A stretch of DNA of 64,000 bases from Nonomuraea antri (GCF_013283785.1 NZ_JABCPZ010000025.1:1-64000); one strand, 5' to 3'; shown: positions 16,803 through 26,423, counted from the stretch's first letter. Made by a program: numbers and translations. Notes: generated by a model from the letters alone, not told the origin.

Positions 16803-19367
16803 ATGCCTTCAGCCATGCCGAAATCCGTCCCCAAGATCCTCTTAGCCCTGGTGGCGGCCCTGCCGTTCACCCCTGTCGCGGCCACCCCCGCACAGGCCGC
16901 CACGACCATCGTGGCCCCGGTCAACCCGAGCCTCGTCAACGTGGACGAGTTCCAGGGCTTCGGCACCTCGCTGGCCTGGTGGGCCGACGTCGTGGGCGGG
17001 TGGAGCGAGCCGCAGCGCTCCCAGCTCATCGACTACCTGTTCACCGACCGCTTCACAGTCAACGGCCAGACGGTTCAGGGCATCAACCTGAGCAGCGTCC
17101 GCTACAACCTGGGCGCCAGCGAGCCCGGCGTGACCTACCCCGTCGTCGACCCCCACCTGCCGCCTCGCAACGGCGCGTGGATCGACAGCCTGATCCGCCC
17201 GGACGGCAGCTACGACTGGACGGCGGACGCCAACCAGCGCTGGGTCCTGGCCGAGACCGCCCGGCGCGGCATCGGCTCCTTCGAGCTGTTCGCAAACTCA
17301 CCACCGTGGTTCATGACGCACAGTGGGCACCCCGCGGGACGGTACTCCCACAACTCCCCGCAGGGCTGCTCCCACAGCAACCTGCGCCCTGACTACCAGG
17401 ACGACTTCGCCGCCTACCTGGCCACGGTCTCCCAGCGCTTCGCCACCGTGGGCGTGAACGGCGCGGGCAGCCCCAAGGTCACGTTCAAGACCATCGAGCC
17501 CTTCAACGAGCCGTCCAACGGCTGGTGGTGCTGGGGCAACAACCAGGAAGGCACCTTCCTGCCCGCATCGGAGCAGAGCTCCGTCATCCTCAACCTCCGT
17601 TCCGCACTCGACTCCCGCGGGCTGGGCACGGAGATCGCCGCGACCGACAGCAACAACTACTGGCTCGTGGCCGCCGAGTACGACGCGCTTTCCCCCGCTG
17701 CCCGCGCCGAGCTGGACCAGATCAACGCGCACGGCTACGCGGGCTCCGACGCCGAACCCATCCGTGACCGGGTCGAGGCCCAGGACATGCGCTTCTGGCA
17801 GTCGGAATGGGGCCCCGCCGGCTGGGGCGGCTACGACATCACCTCGGAGATGGACGCCGCACTCGAACTGGCCACCCGCGTCACCAACGACCTCACCTAC
17901 GTCAAAGCCAACGCTTGGCAGTACTGGCAGGCCATCGAGGACAGCTCCCGCGGTGACGGCCCCGGCTTCTGGGGCCTGATCCAGGCCCCGCTGAACGGCT
18001 CGGCGCAGACCTACGACATCCAGAAGCAGTTCCACGTCCTGGGCCAGTACAGCAAGTTCATCCGCCCCGGCGATCTCGTCATCGACTCAGGCAACGGCAA
18101 GACCGTCGCCGCCTACGACCCGGTCGGACGCAAGCTGGTGCTGGTCACCTACAACGACACCAGCCAGGCCCTGCCGCTCAGCTTCGACCTCAGCAGGTTC
18201 ACCACCACGGGCGCGACCGCGCAGGTGTGGCGCACCTCGCCCACCGAGGACCTGGCCCAGTTGCCCTCGGTCACCGTGGGCAGCACGCTCAGCGCCAGTG
18301 TGCCCCCCAGCGCCGTGACCACCCACGTGATCAGCAACGTCGTCGCGAACTCGGCCGGCACCACCGCGGAGATCGTGAACGACTCCGCCGGCGGCTTCGC
18401 CTACAGCGGCAACTGGTCGGACAACGGCTACAGCGGCGGCGCGATCGGCGCCTACGGACTGTGGGACCAGGACGAGCACTCCTCGCAGACCGCCGGAGCC
18501 ACCGCCACCTACCCCTTCCACGGAACCAGGATCGCCCTGTCCGGCACACTGGCCCCGACCAGCGGCAAGATAGCCGTGTCGATCGACGGCGGCGCGGAGA
18601 CCACGCTCAACCTGCATCACCCCGTCCGCGTGGACGGCGCCCACCTGTGGTCCAGCCCGGCGCTCACGGCCGGCCGGCACACCTTGCGGGTCAGAATCCT
18701 CGGCGAGGCCGGCGCGCCCGGCGGCGGCACCTGGGGCAACATCGACCGGGTCGTGGTGGAGAACTCGGCCTGGACGCCGTGCGCGTCCGACGGGCAGCAG
18801 TGCTCCTTCACCGGCACCGCCGAGGTCCGCTACGGCGCGCACGGCGTACACCACCGCGGGGTCTTCACCGGCGGCGTCGCCTGCGGCACCGCGACCTTCG
18901 GCGACCCGATCGCCGGCGCCAAGAGCTGCTTCTACCGGAACGTCACGACGGCGGCCCTGACGGCCAAGCACAGCAAGAAGTGCGCGGGCGTCGGCGATAG
19001 CAGCCAGACGGCGGGCGCGCCCGTCATCCAGTGGTCCTGCACCGGCGTGAACGACCAGAAATGGACGTTGGAGCAGGCGGGGAGCGGCTACCGGCTCAAG
19101 CCCGTCCACGCGCCGGGCCTGTGCATGGACGTCTCCGGCGCCTCGACGGCGGCGGGCGCGGCCGTGATCCAGTGGACCTGCGGCACCGCGCCGAACCAGC
19201 AGTGGCGGTTCGTCCCGGCCCAGGACGGGTTCTACCGGCTGACGCCGCTGCACGCCGACGGCATGTGCCTGGACGTCGGCTCGGCGGCGGGGAACGACGG
19301 GGCGAGCATCGCCCAGTACACCTGCAACGGCTATCCCAACCAGTTGTGGTCGCTCGGCGCCCCCTGA
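16803..19367 (+). CDS. Secreted GH30 endo-beta-1,6-galactanase-like enzyme with ricin lectin domain
   Basis: This 854-residue exported glycosidase has a signal peptide ending near PAQAA (about residue 32). It has a GH30 barrel with acid/base Glu in PFNEPSNGW (about E236) and nucleophile Glu in FWQSEWGP (about E335). A beta domain follows to about 510. Next comes a carbohydrate-binding-like region (about 525-665) and a C-terminal ricin-type trefoil with three QxW repeats (QWSCTGVNDQKW, QWTCGTAPNQQW, QYTCNGYPNQLW; about 720-854). The RSHNSPQGC-like and SPPWFM segments resemble the actinomycete endo-beta-1,6-galactanase subgroup, which cuts arabinogalactan side chains. It is divergent from the galactoside importer/GH35 operon, consistent with outside cutting and inside finishing. 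Other GH30 specificities (xylanase, glucosylceramidase) are less likely. Confidence 0.82.
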   Translation: MPSAMPKSVPKILLALVAALPFTPVAATPAQAATTIVAPVNPSLVNVDEFQGFGTSLAWWADVVGGWSEPQRSQLIDYLFTDRFTVNGQTVQGINLSSVRYNLGASEPGVTYPVVDPHLPPRNGAWIDSLIRPDGSYDWTADANQRWVLAETARRGIGSFELFANSPPWFMTHSGHPAGRYSHNSPQGCSHSNLRPDYQDDFAAYLATVSQRFATVGVNGAGSPKVTFKTIEPFNEPSNGWWCWGNNQEGTFLPASEQSSVILNLRSALDSRGLGTEIAATDSNNYWLVAAEYDALSPAARAELDQINAHGYAGSDAEPIRDRVEAQDMRFWQSEWGPAGWGGYDITSEMDAALELATRVTNDLTYVKANAWQYWQAIEDSSRGDGPGFWGLIQAPLNGSAQTYDIQKQFHVLGQYSKFIRPGDLVIDSGNGKTVAAYDPVGRKLVLVTYNDTSQALPLSFDLSRFTTTGATAQVWRTSPTEDLAQLPSVTVGSTLSASVPPSAVTTHVISNVVANSAGTTAEIVNDSAGGFAYSGNWSDNGYSGGAIGAYGLWDQDEHSSQTAGATATYPFHGTRIALSGTLAPTSGKIAVSIDGGAETTLNLHHPVRVDGAHLWSSPALTAGRHTLRVRILGEAGAPGGGTWGNIDRVVVENSAWTPCASDGQQCSFTGTAEVRYGAHGVHHRGVFTGGVACGTATFGDPIAGAKSCFYRNVTTAALTAKHSKKCAGVGDSSQTAGAPVIQWSCTGVNDQKWTLEQAGSGYRLKPVHAPGLCMDVSGASTAAGAAVIQWTCGTAPNQQWRFVPAQDGFYRLTPLHADGMCLDVGSAAGNDGASIAQYTCNGYPNQLWSLGAP

Positions 19368-19374
19368 CCGTCCC

Positions 19375-19404
19375 GGGCGGTGTGCCTGGACCGGCACACC
19401 GCCC
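19375..19404 (+). terminator. Hairpin between GH30 and GH29 genes
   Basis: GGGCGGTGTGCC at 19375-19386 pairs perfectly with 19393-19404 around a 6-base loop, eight bases after the GH30 stop. It may end most transcripts or act as a processing or attenuation point before the fucosidase gene, which has no other clear promoter in the remaining 23 bases. Confidence 0.7.
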
Positions 19405-19427
19405 GCCAACCCCGAAGGACGCCACTC

Positions 19428-21230
19428 ATGACTCCGTCCTTGACCCGGCGGCAGTTGCTGGCCGCCGCCACGATCACCGCCGGCGGGTCCCTCCTGGCGG
19501 CGAGTCCGGCCGCTGCCGCCTCCTACCCGGTGCCGTCGCGGATGGCCTGGTGGTACGCCGCCAGGTTCGGCCTGTTCATCCACTTCGGTTCCTACTCCTA
19601 CCTCGGCCGGGGCGAGTGGGTCTTCAACAACGAGAATTGGTCGAAGGCCGACTACCAGACGCAGGCGTCGGCCCCCTTCCGGCCCAGCGCGTTCAGCGCG
19701 GCCTCCATCGTCGGCCTGGCCAAGAACGCCGGCATGAAGTACCTGGTCATCACCGCCAAGCACCACGAGGGCTTCGCGATGTGGGACTCGCAGGTGGCCG
19801 GGTTCACCGACACGACGGGCACGAAGCGGTACACCCTGCCCGCCTACGCCGGTCACCAGCCCGATCTGCTCGCCGCGCTCAAGGCTGAATGCGACGCACA
19901 TGGGCTCAGGTTCGGCCTGTACTACTCGATCCTGGACTGGAACCATCCGTCGCAGACCATCCGCCACGCCGACCCCGTCTTCTCCACGATGTCCTCGCCC
20001 GCCGCCCGAGCCGCCTACATCGCGGACATGAAGGCGCACCTGCGGGAACTGCTCACCCGCTACGACCCGGCGATCCTCTGGTTCGACGGCGACTGGTGCG
20101 CCAACCCGGCCACGCCCACGCTCGACGACTGGTGGACCGAGGCCGACGGCCGCGACCTCTACGACTGGCTGCTCGCCGTCAAGCCCAGCCTCATCGTCAA
20201 CGAACGCGTCAAGCGGGGACTGGGGCTCGGCGACTTCGAATGCCCCGAGGAGATGGTCCCCGCCGCGCCTTTGTCCCGTCCCTGGGAGACGAACGTGACG
20301 GCCAACGGAGCCTGGGGCTACAACGCCGGAAGAGAGGGCTCCTACCGCTCCACCCAGACCCTCGTCAGGGAACTCATCACGGTCGTCAGCCGCGACGGCA
20401 ACTACCTGCTCAACATCGGCCCGGCAGGCGACGGCTCCGTGACCCCGGGTTCGACGGCGATGCTCCAGGGCATCGGTGGCTGGATGAGCGTTCACGGCGA
20501 GAGCATTCACGGCACCACCGCCGGCCCCTATCCCTTCGAGCCCTGGTGGGGCAGGTTCACCACGAAGCCGGGAAAGCTCTACGTGCACGTGTTCGACTGG
20601 CCTTCCGGCGGCCGGCTGCGCATTCCCGCCCTGCAGAACTCCATCAACCGGATCTCCCTGCTCAATGCGACGGCGACGGCCTTGCCCCACAGCGTCAGCG
20701 GCGGGTACATCAACGTCACCGTGCCCGCGCAGGCGCCGAACGCCCTCGCCTCGACACTGGTCGTGGAGGTGACGGGCGTGCCCGCGGCGGCGCCGGCTGC
20801 CGGCATCGTCTCCGGGGGCACGTACAAGCTGATCTGCCGGCGCAGCGGCAAGGCGCTCGACAACGGCAACACGCACGACAACGGGACCCACGCGCTGCAG
20901 TGGACCGACCACGGCGGCCCGCAACAGCGCTGGGTCGTCACGGCCACCGGCTCCGGCCGCTACGAGCTCGTCAACCACCTCAGCGGCATGGCGCTCGACA
21001 ACGGCGACACCCTCGACGAGGGCGCGCCTGTCATGCAGTGGAGCGTCAACGGCGGCACCCAGCAACGCTGGACGATCAGCGAGGTCGGCGACGGTGCGTA
21101 CAAGCTCATCTCCCAGCGCAGCGGCAAGGCGCTCGACAACGGCAACACCGGCGACGAGGGCGCCACCGCGATCCAGTGGACCGACAACGGCGGCCCGCAG
21201 CAGGCCTGGCGGTTCGTCCGCGTCGGGTGA
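19428..21230 (+). CDS. Secreted GH29 alpha-L-fucosidase with ricin-type lectin domain
   Basis: This 600-residue protein carries a twin-arginine signal (LTRRQLLAAATITAGG), so it is exported folded. The GH29 barrel contains HFGSYSYLGRGEW, TAKHHEGFAMWDS and the nucleophile Asp in ILWFDGDW (about D220). The end of the barrel is marked by NYLLNIGPAGDG. A C-terminal trefoil (about residues 463-600) has three similar repeats, each with SGKALDNGNT-like and QW motifs (GMALDNGDT in the middle one), and probably binds glycans. Start ATG 19428 follows GAAGGA. It removes terminal alpha-fucose from glycans. It follows the GH30 gene on the same strand across a hairpin, so the two may be partly co-transcribed. 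Confidence 0.9.
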   Translation: MTPSLTRRQLLAAATITAGGSLLAASPAAAASYPVPSRMAWWYAARFGLFIHFGSYSYLGRGEWVFNNENWSKADYQTQASAPFRPSAFSAASIVGLAKNAGMKYLVITAKHHEGFAMWDSQVAGFTDTTGTKRYTLPAYAGHQPDLLAALKAECDAHGLRFGLYYSILDWNHPSQTIRHADPVFSTMSSPAARAAYIADMKAHLRELLTRYDPAILWFDGDWCANPATPTLDDWWTEADGRDLYDWLLAVKPSLIVNERVKRGLGLGDFECPEEMVPAAPLSRPWETNVTANGAWGYNAGREGSYRSTQTLVRELITVVSRDGNYLLNIGPAGDGSVTPGSTAMLQGIGGWMSVHGESIHGTTAGPYPFEPWWGRFTTKPGKLYVHVFDWPSGGRLRIPALQNSINRISLLNATATALPHSVSGGYINVTVPAQAPNALASTLVVEVTGVPAAAPAAGIVSGGTYKLICRRSGKALDNGNTHDNGTHALQWTDHGGPQQRWVVTATGSGRYELVNHLSGMALDNGDTLDEGAPVMQWSVNGGTQQRWTISEVGDGAYKLISQRSGKALDNGNTGDEGATAIQWTDNGGPQQAWRFVRVG

Positions 21231-21327
21231 CGCAGCCGCCGTACCCCCGAGCAGGAGACGACCACGGCGCCGAGTTCAACAACACGTCACCGGCGTGGAC
21301 GACTGTTCACCCATCGAAGCCGTGCGG

Positions 21328-21377
21328 GCCCGCAGGGCCGTCATCCCGTCGCGCGGCGGGATGGCGGCCCTGCGGGC
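21328..21377. terminator. Large bidirectional terminator
   Basis: Twenty-one-base arms at 21328-21348 and 21357-21377 are complementary except for one G-U type pair, with an 8-base loop. It sits between the convergent fucosidase gene (ends 21230) and binding-protein gene (ends 21383) and would serve both strands. Confidence 0.85.
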
Positions 21378-21382
21378 GACGG

Positions 21383-22648
21383 TCAGGAGTGGTCGGTGAT
21401 CTGCTGGAACTTGGTCAGGAGGGCGCGCGGGTCGCTGCTGGGCGCGAGCGCGCCGCCCAGCTCGGCGGCCAGCGTGCCACGCAGCTCCGCCCAGACCGGC
21501 TCGGACGTCGGGTCGAAGCGGGCCTTGGCCACCATGTCCATGATCGGGCTCACCTTCGGGTCCTGCCGCATGAGCGCCGAGGCGGACGTGGTCGTCGGCA
21601 GCAGGCCCTCCACCTTGAGGTATTTGGCGTAGTTGTCGGCCTGGTAGAAGTAGTCGAGGAACTCGCGGACGAGCTGCTGGTTGCCGTCCTTCTTGAAGGC
21701 CATCAGGTAGTCCTGGATGCCGTGCGTGGCCGGTTCGGCGCCGTGGTTGGTGGGGAACGGCGCGGTGCCGTACTCGATGCCTGCCTTGTCCACTTGGTCG
21801 AGGAAGGCCCGCGTCCCGAAGGACGCGTACACCATGGCCGCCTTGCCCTGGGCGAACAGCGGCCAGGTGCCGTCGGGGCGGTTGGTCTGGCCGGGGTTCG
21901 GCTGGGTGTAGCCGTCGCTGGTCAGCGACTTGAGGAACTGCAGGGTCTCGACGGCGCGATCGCTGTTGACCGTCCATTTGCCGTCGGTGCGCCAGTCGCC
22001 GCCGTTGGCCCGCAGCCAGGTGCCGAACTCGTAGCCGCCGGCCTCGGCGCCGAGCGCCATCGCGTAGGGGACGTACCCGCCGGGCAGCGCCTTGATCGTC
22101 TTGGCCGCCGCGCGTAGCTCGTCCCAGGTGGCCGGGGGCTTGTCGAGGCCGGCCTCCTTGAGGATCTTCTTGTTGTAGTACATGCCGTTGACGGTGGCGA
22201 CGAACGGCAGGCCGTACTGGGCGCCGTCGTAGGAGGCGTTCTCGGCGAAGGACGGCAGGAAGTCCGACAGCACCTCCTTGGACACCACCTCGTCGGCCCG
22301 GTAGAGCAGGCCGGCCTCGGCGTAGTCGGCGAAAACGTTGATGTTCAGGACGTCGGGGAGCTGCTTGGTCTGGACCATGGTGTTGACCTGGCTCTGCAGG
22401 TTGCCCCAGTCGATCACCTGGAGGTCGACGTTCTTGCCGGGGTGCTTGGCCTCGAACGAGGCGATCAGCTCGTCCCAGTAGGGCCTGGTGCCCTCGGTGT
22501 ACTGGGCCACGACCAGTTTGATGGAGTTCTGCCCGCCGCCGTCGCCGTTGCCGTCGCCGCCCGACCCGCCGCCGCATGCGGCCAGCGCGAGCACGAGACC
22601 GGTGAACGCGGCCAGGCCGCCGAGCCGTCGTCGTCTTGTGGGGGTCAT
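21383..22648 (-). CDS. Sugar ABC transporter substrate-binding lipoprotein
   Basis: This 421-residue lipoprotein has a signal peptide with lipobox ALAACGGG, followed by a Gly/Asp-rich linker. The type 1 sugar-binding fold has QLPDVLNINVFADYA and MYYNKKILKEAGLDKPPATW. It is the third gene of the GH20 operon, starting 22 bases after the fused permease stop, and should deliver HexNAc-containing sugars to it (inferred from GH20). No ATPase gene follows; a terminator does. Confidence 0.88.
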   Translation of the reverse strand: MTPTRRRRLGGLAAFTGLVLALAACGGGSGGDGNGDGGGQNSIKLVVAQYTEGTRPYWDELIASFEAKHPGKNVDLQVIDWGNLQSQVNTMVQTKQLPDVLNINVFADYAEAGLLYRADEVVSKEVLSDFLPSFAENASYDGAQYGLPFVATVNGMYYNKKILKEAGLDKPPATWDELRAAAKTIKALPGGYVPYAMALGAEAGGYEFGTWLRANGGDWRTDGKWTVNSDRAVETLQFLKSLTSDGYTQPNPGQTNRPDGTWPLFAQGKAAMVYASFGTRAFLDQVDKAGIEYGTAPFPTNHGAEPATHGIQDYLMAFKKDGNQQLVREFLDYFYQADNYAKYLKVEGLLPTTTSASALMRQDPKVSPIMDMVAKARFDPTSEPVWAELRGTLAAELGGALAPSSDPRALLTKFQQITDHS

Positions 22649-22670
22649 CTCACACCGATCTTTCTCGTTG

Positions 22671-24557
22671 TCACTTGGTGCTGCCTGCGGTGAGGCCGCT
22701 GACCAGGTGCTTCTCGATGAGGGCGAACAGGATCACCGCGGGTACGATCGCCATGAGCGCCGCGGCGAAGAGGTATTGGTAGTTGGTCTCGTACAGGCCG
22801 ATGAACTGCTGGACGCCGACCGTGAGCGGTACGCGGCCGCTCGCCGGGTCGTTGAAGAGCGTCAGCGCGATGACGAACTCGTTCCACACCTGGATGAAGG
22901 TGAAGATCATCACGGTGACGACGCCGGGCGCGGCCAGGGGGACGATCATGCGCAGCATGATCCGGAACTTGCCGAGGCCGTCCATCATGGCGGCCTCGTC
23001 GATCTCCACCGGGATCGCCCCGAAGTGGGCGTGCAGGATCCACACGGCGAAGGCGAGGTTGAAGGCCGAGTTGATGGCGATGATCACGAGGTAGCTGTTC
23101 ACGCCGTCCACGAACACCGCCTGCCGGTACAGGCCGATGAGCAGCGCGACGGCGGGGAACATCTGCGTCACCAGGATCACGCTGAGGAACGCCGTGCGTC
23201 CTCTGAACCTGGACCGGGCCAGGACGTAGGCCGCGGGCGCGGCGACGACCAGCACCAGCGCCGTGGAGGCGAGCGCGATGGTCAGGCTGACCCGGAAGTA
23301 GTCGGCCAGCGGGATGCGCCGCCACACGTCGGCGTAGTTGGACCACGCCCAGTTCTTGGGCAGGTAGTCCGCCGGGACGGCGAACAGTTCGGCGTCGGTC
23401 TTGAGCGAGCCGAACAGCATCGCGGCGTACGGGGCGAGGAAGAACAGCGCCACCGCGAACCCGATGATCGGCAGCACGACGGGACGGATCCGCGCCCACC
23501 CGCGCCCCGCCCGCACCAGTGCCGGCCTGCTCCGCCGGACGGGAGCCGGACCACGCGGCGCGGCGCCAGGAGGCCCCCCGGCGAAAGTCTCCTCGACGGG
23601 AGGCTCCTCGGCCGGAAGCTCCCGCGCGGGCTCGGACGTCTTGTCGGCCGCCGCCGGGTTCCGATGCGGACGCAAAAGCAGCACGAAGGCGAGGATGAGC
23701 AGCAGCAGGAAGGTCACGTTGAGCACGCCCAGCGCCGCCGCCTCACCCGAGTCGAGCTGCGCCGTGAACGCGATCTTGTACAGATACGTCACGGTCGTGT
23801 CGGCGTGGGTGCCCGCCGTCTTCCCCATGATCACCCAGATGACGGTGAACGCGTTGAAGACGTGCAACATGTTGAGCACGAGCGCGATCATGAGCGAGGG
23901 CCGCAGGATCGGCAGCGTCACCCGCCGCCAGGTCGCCCACGCGCTCGCGCCGTCCATCCGCGCGGCCTCCAGGACGTCGTGCGGCACCGTCTGCAAGCCG
24001 GACAGCAGCACGTACGTGGTGAACGGCATCGAGGTGATGATCCCGACCGCCATGATCGAATACAGTGCGGTGGCCGGGTCCTTGTACCAGTCGACGGGCA
24101 CGGAGATGATCGACAGGTCCATCAGCAGCCGGTTCAGCAGCCCGTTGCCGCCCTCGTAGATGAATCGCCACACGGTCGCGGTCATCACCAGCGAAGTCGC
24201 CCACGGCACCACCAGCGCCAGGCGGACGAACTTGCGGCCGAAGAACGGCTTGGACAGGAACTGCGCCAGCGCGAGCGAGAGCAGCATGGTCAGCCCGACG
24301 ACGATCAACAGCCACAGCAGCGTGTTGACGACCACCGGGCCGAGCGCGTCCTCCTTCAGCAGCCTGGCGTAGTTGTCCAGCCCGGCCATGCCCCTGACCA
24401 CACCGATTCTGCTGATGTCGAGGAAGGACATGTAGACCATGTACAGGGCGGGAAAGCCGACGACACCGGCGATGAGCAGCGTGCTCGGCGTCAGCCAGCG
24501 CCAGGGCACGGTGCGCTGCCACAGGTCGGCGATCCGGGCTGGCGCGAGCGTCCTCAC
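22671..24557 (-). CDS. Fused double permease of a CUT1 sugar importer (MalF-MalG in one chain)
   Basis: This is one uninterrupted frame of 628 residues. The first half (to about 300) is a complete MalF-type permease with EAA loop EAARMDGASAWATWRRVTLP. The second (about 356-628) is a complete MalG-type permease with loop EIDEAAMMDGLGKFRIMLRM. A Pro/Glu/Arg-rich linker of about 55 residues (near 300-355) joins them, and both ends it connects should be cytoplasmic, so the topology is possible. GTG 24557 overlaps the GH20 stop. Elsewhere these are two genes, as in the other two loci of this window. An in-frame GTG at 23516 might also start a separate second half, but there is no stop codon between the halves. 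Confidence 0.85.
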   Translation of the reverse strand: MRTLAPARIADLWQRTVPWRWLTPSTLLIAGVVGFPALYMVYMSFLDISRIGVVRGMAGLDNYARLLKEDALGPVVVNTLLWLLIVVGLTMLLSLALAQFLSKPFFGRKFVRLALVVPWATSLVMTATVWRFIYEGGNGLLNRLLMDLSIISVPVDWYKDPATALYSIMAVGIITSMPFTTYVLLSGLQTVPHDVLEAARMDGASAWATWRRVTLPILRPSLMIALVLNMLHVFNAFTVIWVIMGKTAGTHADTTVTYLYKIAFTAQLDSGEAAALGVLNVTFLLLLILAFVLLLRPHRNPAAADKTSEPARELPAEEPPVEETFAGGPPGAAPRGPAPVRRSRPALVRAGRGWARIRPVVLPIIGFAVALFFLAPYAAMLFGSLKTDAELFAVPADYLPKNWAWSNYADVWRRIPLADYFRVSLTIALASTALVLVVAAPAAYVLARSRFRGRTAFLSVILVTQMFPAVALLIGLYRQAVFVDGVNSYLVIIAINSAFNLAFAVWILHAHFGAIPVEIDEAAMMDGLGKFRIMLRMIVPLAAPGVVTVMIFTFIQVWNEFVIALTLFNDPASGRVPLTVGVQQFIGLYETNYQYLFAAALMAIVPAVILFALIEKHLVSGLTAGSTK

Positions 24558-26164
24558 AGCGCGTTCCTGAGGTTCGCGGTCCAGGAGTCGAGCGTCGCCT
24601 GCCACTCGGCGGGCTCCTCCGGCATGCCGGGCACCCCCGGACGGCGCTGCCAGGGCAACGGACCGGACTCTCGCCGGTACTCGACGCCGATCGCGTCCAG
24701 GCGCGGCAGGTGGGCGGCCAGGCGGCGACGGAAGTCGGCCAGGTCCCGCTCGGGCCCCGACCAGACGGTCTCGGCGAAGGCCGCGAGCCGGGGGAAGACC
24801 ATGTAGTCGACGTGCCGGGTGGAGTCGATCAGCTCGGTCCAGATGCCGCACTGGGCGCCGAGCACCCGTTCCGCGGCCGGGTCGCCACGCAGCTCCGGCG
24901 GGACGGGCTCGAAGGCGTAGACCTCGTCGATGGTGAGCACGGTCCTGAACGGCATCGGCTCGTCATCGCGTTCGCTCTGCCGGTAGTCCAGGTAGACGGC
25001 GGTGTTGGAGCAGTTGATGACGTCGTGCCCGGCGCGGGCGGCGGCCACCGCGCCCACGTCGCCCCGCCAGGCGGCCACCACGGCGCCGGGGGCCAGGCCG
25101 CCTTCCAGGATCTCGTCCCAGCCGACCAGACGCCGCCCGCGTTCGGTCAGGTACTCGTCGAACTGGTGGATGAACCAGCTCTGCAGCTCCTCCTCGTCGC
25201 GCAGCCCCAGCTCGGCGATGCGGCGGCGGGCTGCCGGGCTGGCCCGCCACTGGTCCTTGGGGCACTCGTCCCCGCCGACGCACACGTACGGGCTGGGGAA
25301 CAGCTCCAGCACCTCGTCGAAGACGTTCTTGAAGAAGGTGATCGTGGCGTCCTCGACGTTGAGCACGTTGTGCCCGACGCCCCAGGTGGTGCCCACGCCG
25401 AGCGGGGTGTCGAGGTTGCCCAGCTCGGGATAGGCCGCGATGGCCGACTGGGTGTGGCCGGGCAGGTCGATCTCGGGCACGACCGAGATGTGGCGGCGGG
25501 CGGCGTAGGCGACGATCTCGCGGAGGTCGTCCTGGGTGTAGAAGCCGCCGTGCGGGCGGCCGTCCATCTCGCCCATCCAGCCGACCTGGCTCTCCTCGCG
25601 CCAGGAGCCGATCTCGGTGAGGCGCGGGTAGCGCTTGATCTCGATGCGCCAGCCCTGGTCGTCGGTGAGGTGCAGGTGCAGGACGTTCAGCTTGTGCAGG
25701 GCCATCAGGTCGATGAAGCGCAGCACGTCCGCCTTGGTCATGAAGTGCCGGGCCACGTCGAGGATCGCGCCGCGCCAGGCGAAGCGCGGGCGGTCCTCCA
25801 CCTGGACGGCGGGCAGCTCCAGCGGCACGCCGGCGCCCGCGCGGCGGAAGGCGGCGGGCGGCAGGAGCTGGCGCAGCGTCTGTGCCCCGTAGAAGGCGCC
25901 GGCCGCCGACCCGGCGTCGATCGCGACCCCGTCGGGCGTGACGGTCAGCCGGTAGGCGTCGGGAGGCAGGTCGGCCAGGCCGAGCCTGATCGTCGCCGGT
26001 CCTTGGCCGCCGGGCAGCAGTTCGCCGCCGGTGACCGGGCTGAGCTCGGCACGCAGCCAGGCGGCGACCTCGCCGAGCGCGGGATCGGCGGTGAGCGCGG
26101 TGTTCCTGTCGATGACGAAGCGGCCCGGTCCGGCCTCGTAATGCAGGGGTTTGGGGACGATCAT
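24554..26164 (-). CDS. GH20 beta-N-acetylhexosaminidase
   Basis: This 536-residue enzyme removes terminal beta-GlcNAc or beta-GalNAc by substrate-assisted catalysis. A small N-terminal domain (GH20b, to about 130) is followed by the barrel beginning RFAWRGAILDVARHFM. The Asp-Glu catalytic pair lies in VGGDECPKDQW (about D299/E300), and the substrate-binding HLHLTDDQGWR and PEIDLPGH motifs are present. Start ATG 26164 gives the usual family N-terminus. There is no signal peptide, so it is probably cytoplasmic, acting on imported oligosaccharides. It is first in the operon with the fused permease and binding protein, divergent from a ROK regulator. Confidence 0.93.
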   Translation of the reverse strand: MIVPKPLHYEAGPGRFVIDRNTALTADPALGEVAAWLRAELSPVTGGELLPGGQGPATIRLGLADLPPDAYRLTVTPDGVAIDAGSAAGAFYGAQTLRQLLPPAAFRRAGAGVPLELPAVQVEDRPRFAWRGAILDVARHFMTKADVLRFIDLMALHKLNVLHLHLTDDQGWRIEIKRYPRLTEIGSWREESQVGWMGEMDGRPHGGFYTQDDLREIVAYAARRHISVVPEIDLPGHTQSAIAAYPELGNLDTPLGVGTTWGVGHNVLNVEDATITFFKNVFDEVLELFPSPYVCVGGDECPKDQWRASPAARRRIAELGLRDEEELQSWFIHQFDEYLTERGRRLVGWDEILEGGLAPGAVVAAWRGDVGAVAAARAGHDVINCSNTAVYLDYRQSERDDEPMPFRTVLTIDEVYAFEPVPPELRGDPAAERVLGAQCGIWTELIDSTRHVDYMVFPRLAAFAETVWSGPERDLADFRRRLAAHLPRLDAIGVEYRRESGPLPWQRRPGVPGMPEEPAEWQATLDSWTANLRNAL

Positions 26165-26291
26165 TGACGGGCCTCTCGGGAACTGATGAGGGGGCTCTCC
26201 GCCCGGGGCGCGGTTCCCGGGCGCGACCGGCGGTCGCCGTCGGCGCGTGGACCGCATCCGAACGCCGAGCCCTTTATGAAGGAGTGCATCA

Positions 26292-26321
26292 TTACTAGCA
26301 TCGGCCCGAAGGAGGAGTCAA
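26292..26321 (-). promoter_or_regulatory. Probable promoter of the GH20 operon
   Basis: On the minus strand TTGACT (26321-26316) is followed after 18 bases by TAGTAA (26297-26292), a reasonable housekeeping -35/-10 pair about 130 bases before the GH20 start. The region is unusually AT-rich here. Confidence 0.4.
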
Positions 26322-26398
26322 TGCTCATTTCTGCGCGAAGTTGCTCAATTGGCTGCTCGGCCTGCTTGTACGGCTGGTATAATGAGCGCTGTACTTAA
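26321..26398 (+). CDS. Possible 25-residue cysteine-containing small ORF
   Basis: ATG 26321 is preceded by GAAGGAGGAG at a 3-base distance, and the frame reads 25 codons to TAA 26396-26398, with four Cys (CSIGCSACLYGWYNERCT at the end). It lies between the divergent GH20 and ROK genes. The SD-like run overlaps the -35 box of the minus promoter, so it may be coincidence. A perfect TATAAT (26378-26383) lies inside it and could be the -10 of the ROK gene; no good -35 is seen. Confidence 0.2.
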   Translation: MLISARSCSIGCSACLYGWYNERCT

Positions 26399-26423
26399 AG
26401 CGGAGACCTGCGTTAGGACGACC

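Noticed and set aside
18087..21065. 992-codon open frame on the minus strand
   Set aside because: It lies opposite the well-supported GH30 and GH29 genes; its open state is explained by high GC at third positions and its sequence is low-complexity.
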